From Ktedonobacter robiniae (GTDB lineage: Bacteria; Chloroflexota; Ktedonobacteria; Ktedonobacterales; Ktedonobacteraceae): 64,000 nt of DNA. This document shows positions 53,219 through 60,324 of this stretch, piece by piece (within the stretch, counting starts at the first letter, position 1; every line of letters begins with the position of its first letter). The translations under genes and the position numbers were made by a program. The notes beneath the pieces were generated by a model, which saw only the letters and a program-made list of their open reading frames with translations, made no database searches and was not told where the DNA came from. The DNA lies in contig NZ_BNJG01000001.1 in the NCBI RefSeq assembly GCF_016587375.1, positions 2,666,001 to 2,730,000 of the forward strand. The letters are read 5' to 3'.

Positions 53219-53911
53219 CTATGAGTTGCTTGGGGTGTTGGATAGGTGATAGTGGATGCGGAAGCGGCGCCTGGGGGGCTCTTCCTGGTCGTAAAAGTCG
53301 TCGAAGGCGACCTCTTGCAGGCCGCAGGACTGGAAGACTGAGAGGCTTTGCCGGCTCAGGGGAGAGGGGATTTTACCGTCGCGTTCCTCGTTCTCTGTGC
53401 CACGGCAGATCACGAGCAGGTTGCCATCGGGAGCCAGGCAGAGGCTGATGCATTCCATGGCGCGGGACCTCAGTTCGTGAGGAAGGGTCTGAATAGTATA
53501 TATCTCTAGAATGAAGTCGAAGGTTTGCTGCCATGCTTGTGGTAGGGCGAAGAGGTTTGCTGCCTCGTAGTGGACTTGGGTCTCGGGGAAGCGCCGTTTG
53601 CTCCATTCAATAGCCTCTGGCGCGATATCGAAGGCGGTGACCTGAAAGCCCAGGCTCGCCAGGTACTCGGCGTCATCTCCCAGGCCACAACCAACGACGA
53701 GCGCTCGCCTGTTGTTTCCCTGGAGTTGCTGGCGTTCGGCCCAGTCCTTGAAGTGCGTATTTACTTGCTGGTCCGCCCAGGGAATGGCTGAGGCGTCCCC
53801 CTGGGCTTGCTGATAGAGCGTTGAGAAATAATTCAGTACATCACCCCGGCTGGTATAGGTATCATAGAGATGCTGGGCTTTTTCCCGTGCCTGCTGTTCA
53901 TCTAGCGTCAT
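53219..53911 (-). CDS. Class I SAM-dependent methyltransferase
   Basis: 230 residues. Motif I RALVVGCGLGDDAEYLAS binds SAM, post-I acidic residue in VTAFDIAPEAIEWSKRRF, motif II region FDFILEIYTIQTLP, and motif III APDGNLLVICRG. The N-terminal helical YFSTLYQQAQGDASAIPWADQQVNTHF resembles thiopurine-methyltransferase-like (TPMT) or tellurite-resistance methyltransferases acting on small molecules. It is monocistronic on minus. The substrate is not predictable. Confidence 0.88.
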   Translation of the reverse strand: MTLDEQQAREKAQHLYDTYTSRGDVLNYFSTLYQQAQGDASAIPWADQQVNTHFKDWAERQQLQGNNRRALVVGCGLGDDAEYLASLGFQVTAFDIAPEAIEWSKRRFPETQVHYEAANLFALPQAWQQTFDFILEIYTIQTLPHELRSRAMECISLCLAPDGNLLVICRGTENEERDGKIPSPLSRQSLSVFQSCGLQEVAFDDFYDQEEPPRRRFRIHYHLSNTPSNS

Positions 53912-54030
53912 ATATGTGCATCCGTTTCTATTTGGATTTAAAGGCGCCTGCTGGTAAGCCTGTTATCGTTGTATCATATTCTGCATTTACCAGGCAAGCG
54001 AGAGCTAAATGGACCCTATATGTGGATGGT

Positions 54031-54049
54031 GTGTGCCGCAGGCGCGAGA
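54031..54049 (-). repeat. GC hairpin motif, copy 6 (reverse)
   Basis: GTGTGCCGCAGGCGCGAGA, reverse orientation, one stem change, bracketed by a 9-bp inverted repeat. Confidence 0.55.
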
Positions 54050-54161
54050 CATCTCGCCAAAAACATCCACATGCAGTTTACTAATCAAAGAAAGGGAAGG
54101 GGTGACTTTTATAAAGGCCTTGAAAGAAGGATGAGGAAAGAGTGTACATGAGATCAGTTTT

Positions 54162-54170
54162 TGCTATAAT
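54162..54170 (+). promoter_or_regulatory. Extended -10 promoter
   Basis: TGCTATAAT, a TGN-TATAAT box, about 155 bases before the start at 54325. Confidence 0.45.
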
Positions 54171-54324
54171 AAGACACGTACACTAGTTCCAATTTTTGTG
54201 TCCTCGGGGCATAGGACGATGACTATTTTGTGTTTCGCCGCGGATTGTGTAGAATTGGAAGGGTAGGCGTGAACACATTGTCGGCATAAGAGTGGGCAGA
54301 ACAGCAAAGAGGAGAAAGTGTCTT

Positions 54325-55647
54325 ATGGATGGCCAGAAGGCGAAACTGGAAGGAGACAGCAGGCATATCTGGTTGCGCTATGCGACTGAATTTGAGAGCG
54401 GAGGGCGCAGGCATACGCTTGAGATGGGTATCCCTATGCCGCTGGGGGCGAGCGATCAGGAGCGCGAGCAGCTGTTGAACGAGGCCGAGCAGGGTATGAA
54501 TCAGTTAATAAGTCGCATAGAGAAACGTGTATCTCGTACCATCCCGAGTGGCGCTCCAGGGAATGCTCCAGGTATCCCCAGGGTGAGTACGCCTGCTCCT
54601 CAGGGGGCGCCAGCTGGTGGGCGCCCTGCGGCTCCACCACAGAAACCAGCCTCTGTGCCTGCTCCGCAGACGAGTACGCAGCCGACTCAGCCCACACCTA
54701 AGGTGCGCGAGAGTGCTGCCCCTGTCGAAGAGGCACAGGTGCCAGTGCCGCGCCAGCATAGCGGGGTTAGCCTCCCCTCGGTCCCGAAGGTGACTGGTGA
54801 TCTCGGTGGCGATATGTCGCTGCCAGATTTTATCCACTATATTAAAGAGACCTGGGGGATTGAGCCGCATGAAGCTATGAAGCAGTTGAATGTGCGCTCC
54901 CTCTCCAACATTAATCGACGCTCAGCAATTGCACGGTTGCGTGAATTGCGGGATGCTGACAGTGGCGGCGATGATAAGCAGCATTCGGCCAATCAATCTA
55001 CGCAGACCACGGCCTCGGCAACGGGCAATGAAAGACCATATCAGGCTTCTTCAGCGGAGGCACAGAATGAGCAGAGGCCGCAGCCCAGGCAGGCCGAGGC
55101 ACAGCCTGCTCCTCAGAAGCAAATTGAAGCTGCCAAGCGGGAAGCTGTTGCTGATCAGCCGACGCGACCAGTTATTGCGGCTCCCCAGGTAAATGGTAAC
55201 AATCATACCACTCTGCCCACGAATGTGGTTCCCCTGAATGGGACGCGCCAGGCTGCCTCACGCCAGGCGAGAGCCTTTGATGAGGAGGTTGAGCCTGAAG
55301 ATCTCGATGGCCTGGTTGACCTGGAGGAGGGCGAGGAGCCAATGTTCCCTCAGGCGATCCTGGACGTGGCTTCTGATAAACTGCACGCGTTTCGTGAGAT
55401 GCAGGGCGCGACGGCTGCGAGTCCAGATCGCTTGAAGGTCCTCAATATACTGGTGGGTTCGCAGATTAGCAAAGAGCAGTTGCAGGCCTTGCTCGCGGGC
55501 GTTTGGGGAATAACCATACAGAAAAAATTGAAGGTAGATCAAAACGAAGCTTTGATTTCGTGGGCTAAGGAAGATAACTTTATACCCGAGGTCGAGGCCG
55601 TCTTACACCTGTTGGAGGAGGAAAAATATGCGCGTGGTAACCGGTGA
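54325..55647 (+). CDS. Unknown protein coupled to rsmD
   Basis: 440 residues from ATG 54325, preceded by GAGGAG. Three ordered parts are separated by Pro/Gln-rich linkers. Residues 1-75 (IWLRYATEFESGGRRHTLEM) look like a small alpha/beta domain. About 145-210 (DMSLPDFIHYIKETWGIEPHEAMKQLNVRSLSNINRRSAIARL) is a helical domain. The C-terminal about 100 residues are helical (LLAGVWGITIQKKLKVDQNEALISWAKED). The two helical parts share a xxWGI pattern and may be distant repeats. Family not recognised. It overlaps the rsmD start by 20 bp, indicating translational coupling, so a link to RNA or DNA metabolism is possible but unproven. Confidence 0.7.
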   Translation: MDGQKAKLEGDSRHIWLRYATEFESGGRRHTLEMGIPMPLGASDQEREQLLNEAEQGMNQLISRIEKRVSRTIPSGAPGNAPGIPRVSTPAPQGAPAGGRPAAPPQKPASVPAPQTSTQPTQPTPKVRESAAPVEEAQVPVPRQHSGVSLPSVPKVTGDLGGDMSLPDFIHYIKETWGIEPHEAMKQLNVRSLSNINRRSAIARLRELRDADSGGDDKQHSANQSTQTTASATGNERPYQASSAEAQNEQRPQPRQAEAQPAPQKQIEAAKREAVADQPTRPVIAAPQVNGNNHTTLPTNVVPLNGTRQAASRQARAFDEEVEPEDLDGLVDLEEGEEPMFPQAILDVASDKLHAFREMQGATAASPDRLKVLNILVGSQISKEQLQALLAGVWGITIQKKLKVDQNEALISWAKEDNFIPEVEAVLHLLEEEKYARGNR

Positions 55648-56212
55648 GGCGAAAGGCAAACGGCTCAAGTCACCTAAAACGATTGACACTCGACCCATCC
55701 TGGATCGCGTCAAAACGGCGCTCTTTGATATCCTGTCTGGCGAGGTCCAGGGTACACGCTTCCTGGATCTATTTGGTGGTGTTGGCAATGTTGGTATTGA
55801 GGCCCTCAGTCGGGGGGCTGCCCACGCGACCTTTCTGGAACTCAATCCCCAGGTATTTCGTATCCTGCGCGAGAACCTGCAATTGACGGGCCTGATCAAC
55901 CGGGCGGAGACGGTACGGGGAGACGCCTTTAAGTTTCTCCAGGCTGGTGCAGCACCTGGAGCCGCGCCAAAACCCTATGACATTGTCTACGTCGCGCCTC
56001 CTCAATACCAGGAGATGGCGGCGCGTGCACTGGAGATGCTGGACCATTCGTCCCTGGTTCCTGATGATGGCCTGGTGATTGTGCAGATCCATCCCAAAGA
56101 GCGACCCGGAGTTGCCGCAGTCATCTGTCAGCGTCTCACACTCGTCGACGAGCGACGCTATGGCAGCACCCTCTTGATGTTTTACCGTGTTCCCGGCGCT
56201 GAAGAAGCGTAA
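55628..56212 (+). CDS. rsmD: RsmD-family 16S rRNA (guanine-966-N2) methyltransferase
   Basis: 194 residues, standard length. MRVVTGEAKGKRLKSPKTIDTRPILDRVKTALFDIL is the family's N-terminus. FLDLFGGVGNVGIEALSRGA is the SAM loop, and LELNPQVFRILRENL follows. The catalytic tetrapeptide, normally DPPY or NPPY, reads VAPPQY here, as I believe it does in other Chloroflexota. The family methylates G966 of 16S rRNA in the 30S subunit. GGAGGAGG lies before the ATG, inside the upstream frame. A palindrome begins in the stop codon. Confidence 0.9.
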   Translation: MRVVTGEAKGKRLKSPKTIDTRPILDRVKTALFDILSGEVQGTRFLDLFGGVGNVGIEALSRGAAHATFLELNPQVFRILRENLQLTGLINRAETVRGDAFKFLQAGAAPGAAPKPYDIVYVAPPQYQEMAARALEMLDHSSLVPDDGLVIVQIHPKERPGVAAVICQRLTLVDERRYGSTLLMFYRVPGAEEA

Positions 56213-56276
56213 TAAGAGAGTGTAGTATGGCCCTGGCAGCCGAAGGCTGCCAGGGCCATACTACACTCTCTTATTA
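56210..56276. terminator. 32-bp-arm palindrome at rsmD stop
   Basis: Perfect arms 56210-56241 and 56245-56276 around a GAA loop. It begins at the first base of the rsmD TAA codon; the convergent histidine kinase gene ends 25 bp beyond it. Confidence 0.75.
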
Positions 56277-56278
56277 TT

Positions 56279-56299
56279 GCGAGCACCACGGGCGCGAGA
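56279..56299 (-). repeat. GC hairpin motif, copy 7 (reverse, degenerate)
   Basis: Positions 56279-56299 match the motif in reverse with three changes (core GAGCACCACGGGCGCGAGA). It immediately follows the palindrome on its right. Confidence 0.5.
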
Positions 56300-56300
56300 C

Positions 56301-57503
56301 CTAATTGAGCATCGCGGGACCAGGTGCCGGTATGGGCGTCTGAGGCGCAGGTGTAAACTGCTGCTGCATCTTCACAATGCCGGGAAGCGTAAAGTGGAAC
56401 TGGCTCCCTATGCCCGGTATCCCCTGGCTCTCTACCCAGATCTTTCCATGCATGGCTTCGACCAGGTGCTTGCTGATATACAGGCCCAGGCCGCTGCCAC
56501 GTGTTGGTCCCGCCAGGTCTTGTGGCAGGCGCGCAAATTGCTCGAAGAGCATGGCCTGCTCTTGTGGAGGGATGCCTGCCCCTCTATCGCTGACGGTGAT
56601 GCGAACCTGTTCCCCATCAGTGCCCGCTTCAATAAGGATGGGACTCATGTTGGGAGAGTATTTGAAGGCGTTGGAGAGCAGGTTGTAGAGAATATGACGT
56701 ATGCAATGAGCATTCCCACTGACAAAGAGGTGACGTGAGATCCTGGTATACACCTGGTTATGACATTGGTAAAGCATTTCAAATTGGGCGACCATGTCAT
56801 ACACAATACGATAGAGTTGTAGATTCTCTACCACCAGGTCACCTCTATTATTCGCGATAGCCATGGTATCCAGTACGTTGTTGACGAGGCGGCGCAGCTC
56901 GTCGCAGTAGTTGAGTGCATTCCTGAGATAGACCCCGTGGAGGTCGCGTGTCAGATGGCCGGTCTGCTCCAGCAGGTGTGCGAGCATTTCTATATAGCCA
57001 TATGCCGCTGAGAGGGGGGTGCGCAACTCGTGATTAACGTTGATAATGAACTGGTTCTTGAGCTGGTTGAGTTGGCGCTGGCGCTCATAGGCGTTGTGCC
57101 CCTGTTTTTGTGCTTCCTCTGCGCGCCGCTGTGCCTCTTCTGTGGTGTCGAGCATACTGCGTAGCGTACACATCAGGTAACCCTCAATAAGCAAGACCAC
57201 AACACTTCCCAGCAGAGAGTAGAGATAGGTCGGCGTCAGTGGTGCCAGGTGGTAGATGAACTGGTTATAGAGGATCAAGACGCCAATGTTGCAGACAAAG
57301 ACGCAGAATGCTCCGTACCTGTTGAAGGTCCAGGAGGAGAGCAGCATTGGGACCGCGAGAATATACCCGGTGTGCGTAAAGGGCAGGGTCCAGTAATAGA
57401 TGGTCGTACAAGCAATAAAGCAAACTCCACAAATACATAATTTCAGCGCTAAGGGGAGACGTAAGAAGAGGCGCGGCCAGGAGGTAAGCAGGTGACTCCA
57501 CAT
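56301..57503 (-). CDS. Membrane sensor histidine kinase
   Basis: 400 residues from the ATG at 57503, preceded by GGAGG. Four to five membrane helices fill the first about 115 residues without a sizeable outer loop, so the signal is probably sensed within the membrane. A coiled linker (EEAQRRAEEAQKQGHNAYERQ) leads to HisKA with phospho-accepting His near residue 158 (NVNHELRTPLSAAYGY). The ATPase has N box NLLSNAFKYSP, G1 DRGAGIPPQEQ and G2 GSGLGLYISK. It is an orphan: no response regulator is next to it. The LuxR-type regulator at 51.5 kb is a candidate partner. Confidence 0.93.
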   Translation of the reverse strand: MWSHLLTSWPRLFLRLPLALKLCICGVCFIACTTIYYWTLPFTHTGYILAVPMLLSSWTFNRYGAFCVFVCNIGVLILYNQFIYHLAPLTPTYLYSLLGSVVVLLIEGYLMCTLRSMLDTTEEAQRRAEEAQKQGHNAYERQRQLNQLKNQFIINVNHELRTPLSAAYGYIEMLAHLLEQTGHLTRDLHGVYLRNALNYCDELRRLVNNVLDTMAIANNRGDLVVENLQLYRIVYDMVAQFEMLYQCHNQVYTRISRHLFVSGNAHCIRHILYNLLSNAFKYSPNMSPILIEAGTDGEQVRITVSDRGAGIPPQEQAMLFEQFARLPQDLAGPTRGSGLGLYISKHLVEAMHGKIWVESQGIPGIGSQFHFTLPGIVKMQQQFTPAPQTPIPAPGPAMLN

Positions 57504-57835
57504 GATGACTAATCCTCCGCAATCCACATATTGACAACTAGCACATGCCATGCGCAATTTACAGAATCTGCAAAAATATCTTGTACATGGGTAAACAAGA
57601 TAGAGAAGAGGTATGCATAGAAATATATTAACATGCGGGAAATATGATTTTCCATGGTAAATTACTTTTGGTTTACAATTTAGCTTATTTTATTTTCTCT
57701 TGTGTTACAAATGTATATATTATTATGAATTGCTTGCCCTATTGGACAGGTTCTCTGGGTCGTGGTGTGCGCTATAATTGGGGAGAGAAGCCATAAAATT
57801 CATGATTTGCAGATACTATGGAGGAATAAAGAGCT
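57504..57835. other. AT-rich divergent intergenic region
   Basis: About 330 bp, strongly AT-rich around 57600-57740. It holds the promoters of the histidine kinase and HTH genes. No palindrome or coding frame. Confidence 0.5.
57751..57778 (+). promoter_or_regulatory. Candidate promoter of HTH gene
   Basis: TTCTCT (57751-57756), 16-base spacer, TATAAT (57773-57778), about 58 bases before the ATG at 57836. Confidence 0.45.
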
Positions 57836-58330
57836 ATGTTAAATAAACCTGGAGGGCCGGGAGGTCCCGGTGGGCGTTTTGCCTTTATCGATGCGGGCGA
57901 GGCGGCACGTATGCTGGGGATTGATCGCATTACCCTGGAACAGTGGATCAAGGATGGGCGTATCAAGCCAAAGCGAGGCGTGGGACGCGAGTCCTTCTTC
58001 CGCGCGGCAGATATCCAGGCGCTTTACAATGAGTTGCATCCCGAGGCTGAGCTTGCGGCGGCAGTCGAGGCCGATGAGCGCGAGAGCGCAGGCGAGGCGC
58101 CCCAGGCCCCGGTGCGTAAGAAGCAGGACCCGCAGATGCGTGTCTATCTGCGTTTGCAGGCTGATGCCAAGTGGTTTGACATCTCCGAAGAGGATATTCA
58201 GACCTGGTTTAAGCAACTGGCCCCCGATGGCTACGAGCGCAACAAGCGCAATGTTGAGCATACGATCAAGAAGCTTCAGTATCTGGTGGGCCTGATTGAT
58301 GACGCTCAGCAGCGCCAGGCTGAACTATAG
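57836..58330 (+). CDS. Excisionase/MerR-type helix-turn-helix protein
   Basis: 164 residues. After a Gly/Pro-rich start comes a winged HTH of the HTH_17/excisionase kind (about 17-65, FIDAGEAARMLGIDRITLEQWIKDGRIKPKRGVGRESFFRAADIQAL). An acidic Ala/Glu linker follows, then a C-terminal helical domain (MRVYLRLQADAKWFDISEEDIQTWF). GGAGG precedes the ATG. It is monocistronic. It probably binds DNA as a small regulator or nucleoid factor; no phage gene is nearby, so an excisionase role is unlikely. Confidence 0.8.
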   Translation: MLNKPGGPGGPGGRFAFIDAGEAARMLGIDRITLEQWIKDGRIKPKRGVGRESFFRAADIQALYNELHPEAELAAAVEADERESAGEAPQAPVRKKQDPQMRVYLRLQADAKWFDISEEDIQTWFKQLAPDGYERNKRNVEHTIKKLQYLVGLIDDAQQRQAEL

Positions 58331-58399
58331 TGTACTAAGAAAATAGTGTTGAGCCTGGCGGGCAAAGCTCGCCAGGCTCAACACTATTTTCTTAGTACA
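58331..58399. terminator. 33-bp-arm palindrome between converging genes
   Basis: Arms of 33 bp with one G-T pair around an AAA loop. It starts on the base after the TAG of the HTH gene and extends into the last codons of the convergent SDR gene. Confidence 0.75.
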
Positions 58400-59141
58400 T
58401 AAATCCTCCGCCATCCACGATGAGCTTCTGCCCGTGAATAAAGTCGGCGCCAGGTGAGAGCAGAAAATCAACGGCCTGGGCTATCTCTTCAGGCTGGCCG
58501 ATGCGCTTGAGGGGGATGCTCTGCTCAATCTTTTTGAGGCGTTGAGGATCCCTCGTCCCATAGCGTTCCTCAACCTCCTGGGTCTGGATGAAGCCAGGCA
58601 GGATGCAGTTGACGTGAATTTTTGGCGCCAGTTCCAGGGCCAGACATTTGGTCATCGTCAGGATACCAGCCTTGGAGGCGCAATAGTTCAGGCCATTTTT
58701 TCGTCCCGTGATGCCGGTTGTGGCCCCCAGGTTAATAATGTAGCCACCTGCTTCCTGATGGAGCATGTAGCGCGCGGCGCATTGGGAGCAGAGAAAGGTC
58801 CCCTTCATGTTAGTATCTACGACATGATCCCAGTCCTCTTCGCTTAGCTCCAGCACTGGTTTATCGATATTCAGTCCCGCGTTATTGATCAGGACATCGA
58901 TGCTTCCAAACTGGCTGCTGGCGACATGAAAAAGATTCTCAACATCGTGGGTATTGGCGACATTGGAACGTATTACCAGCACCTGTGGGGTAAGCACATG
59001 GCATTCCTGGTAGGTTTCCTGAGCTGCCACGTCATCTGAGTGATAGCTGAGTACCAGGTGATATCCTTCACGTGCCATATGCAACGCAATCGCCTTCCCT
59101 AGCCCTTTGATACCGCCTGTAATGATCGCGGTTCTGGCCAT
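58392..59141 (-). CDS. Short-chain dehydrogenase/reductase
   Basis: 249 residues, FabG-like length. The cofactor loop TGGIKGLGKA, NNAGLNIDKP, the Tyr and Lys in NYCASKAG, and the C-terminal GQKLIVDGGG are classical-SDR features. The position of the catalytic Ser (FabG Ser138, 13 residues before Tyr) is Ala in NLGATTGITG; a neighbouring Thr might substitute. The N-terminal SYHSDD after the second strand suggests NADP preference (inference). The stop lies inside a palindrome shared with the HTH gene. Confidence 0.9.
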   Translation of the reverse strand: MARTAIITGGIKGLGKAIALHMAREGYHLVLSYHSDDVAAQETYQECHVLTPQVLVIRSNVANTHDVENLFHVASSQFGSIDVLINNAGLNIDKPVLELSEEDWDHVVDTNMKGTFLCSQCAARYMLHQEAGGYIINLGATTGITGRKNGLNYCASKAGILTMTKCLALELAPKIHVNCILPGFIQTQEVEERYGTRDPQRLKKIEQSIPLKRIGQPEEIAQAVDFLLSPGADFIHGQKLIVDGGGFMY

Positions 59142-59246
59142 TACTGCATGCTCCTTTATCGATGTTCAAGACAAGTGTAGCGGTTGAAGTTGAGTCCGTG
59201 GAGCGAGTAGTGCCTGTTTTTCTTAGTATATAGAAAGCCGTGAGGT

Positions 59247-59321
59247 GGCCCGACGCTGCTGAAGCACGCGTCTACATATCAAGGCGCGATATGTAGACGC
59301 GTGCTTCAGCAGCGTCGGGCC
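59247..59321. repeat. 34-bp-arm palindrome between divergent genes
   Basis: Perfect arms 59247-59280 and 59288-59321 around a seven-base loop. Its inner arm GCACGCGTCTACATAT equals the right end of the element at 21558-21643. It lies between divergent SDR and phosphoesterase genes, just upstream of TATAAT at 59346. Confidence 0.8.
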
Positions 59322-59345
59322 TTTTCTCTCAGCGCCAGGCAGCGC

Positions 59346-59351
59346 TATAAT
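59346..59351 (+). promoter_or_regulatory. -10 box of phosphoesterase gene
   Basis: TATAAT 78 bases before the ATG at 59429; the -35 region (TTTCTC at 59323) is weak and touches the palindrome edge. Confidence 0.4.
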
Positions 59352-59428
59352 ATCCACTGAATGCAAAGTGGGCCAGGAGCCTGTATGAAGAGCATAGCAG
59401 GAAGCCAAGGAAAAGGAAGACAGAAAAT

Positions 59429-60304
59429 ATGGAATGGAAAGCGGCGGGTGCGGTTCTGGTTGGAGCTCTGGGAGCTATTGGTGGCATGAACTATTATGCG
59501 CGTCGCATTGAGCCATCCTGGCTGGAGGTAAACGAGTTCTCGCTGGCGTTGCCACGCCTGGACAGTGCTTTTGCTGGCTACCGGATCGCTCACATTAGCG
59601 ATATCCATGCCGATACTACCTGGATGGATTATGCCCGCTTGCAAGAGATTGTGCAGACGGTTAACCAGCAGTACCCCGATATGGTGGTCATTACAGGCGA
59701 CTTTCTCTCAGTGTACGAGCCACCTGCCCTGGAGGCGTTGAAAGCGCTGCGTTTTCTCCAGGCGCGTGATGGCGTCTTCGCGGTCCTGGGCAATCATGAT
59801 CACCGGGTGGGAACACAGGGCCCCACGTATTTACGTGCCCTCTTCACGGAGTATGGTATTCATGACGCCACCGAGATGGTATTTTCGCTTGAGCGGGCGG
59901 GCCAGATGCTGCATATCGTGGGGCTGGCGGATCTCTTTCAGCAACGGAAGGTGCCTTCTGTGCCGCGCACTGTCTCCTACCAGGAGAAGTTTCAGGCTGT
60001 CGTACGCAAGATACCTGAGCAGGGCGCGGCTATCCTACTTGTGCATGAGCCAGACTTCGCCGATGTAGCCGCCAAAGCGCAACGTTTTGATCTCCAACTC
60101 TCGGGTCATTCGCATGGCGGGCAGGTACGCCTTCCATGGTTGGGCGCGCTCAGGCTGCCGCCGTTGGGCCGCAAGTACTCCTGTGGCCTCTACCGCGTGG
60201 GCGAGATGTGGCAATATACCACGCGTGGCCTGGGGATGAAGCCACCCCAGGTGCGTCTGAATTGCCGCCCAGAAATTACTATGATTACCTGCTGTGTGCA
60301 ATAA
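59429..60304 (+). CDS. Metallophosphoesterase (YaeI-like)
   Basis: 291 residues. An N-terminal membrane anchor (about 5-22, AGAVLVGALGAIGGM) is followed by the dimetal phosphoesterase fold: HISDIHAD (DxH), VVITGDFLS (GDxx), VLGNHDHR (GNHD), LLVHEP and LSGHSHGGQ (GHxH). All metal ligands are present. The YaeI group includes membrane-associated phosphodiesterases acting on lipids such as UDP-diacylglucosamine-like substrates; the substrate here is not known. It is convergent with the HAD gene. Confidence 0.93.
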   Translation: MEWKAAGAVLVGALGAIGGMNYYARRIEPSWLEVNEFSLALPRLDSAFAGYRIAHISDIHADTTWMDYARLQEIVQTVNQQYPDMVVITGDFLSVYEPPALEALKALRFLQARDGVFAVLGNHDHRVGTQGPTYLRALFTEYGIHDATEMVFSLERAGQMLHIVGLADLFQQRKVPSVPRTVSYQEKFQAVVRKIPEQGAAILLVHEPDFADVAAKAQRFDLQLSGHSHGGQVRLPWLGALRLPPLGRKYSCGLYRVGEMWQYTTRGLGMKPPQVRLNCRPEITMITCCVQ

Positions 60305-60324
60305 TATGCACAAACTACATACTC

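Larger units (their letters stand above)
53912..54324. other. Divergent intergenic region with motif and promoter
   Basis: About 410 bp. It holds a reverse GC hairpin motif at 54031-54049 nested within ATGTGGATG/CATCCACAT inverted repeats (54020-54028, 54064-54072), and an extended -10 promoter at 54162-54170. Confidence 0.5.

Noticed and set aside
57836..58330. Phage excisionase
   Set aside because: The HTH fits that fold, but no integrase, attachment site or phage gene is nearby.
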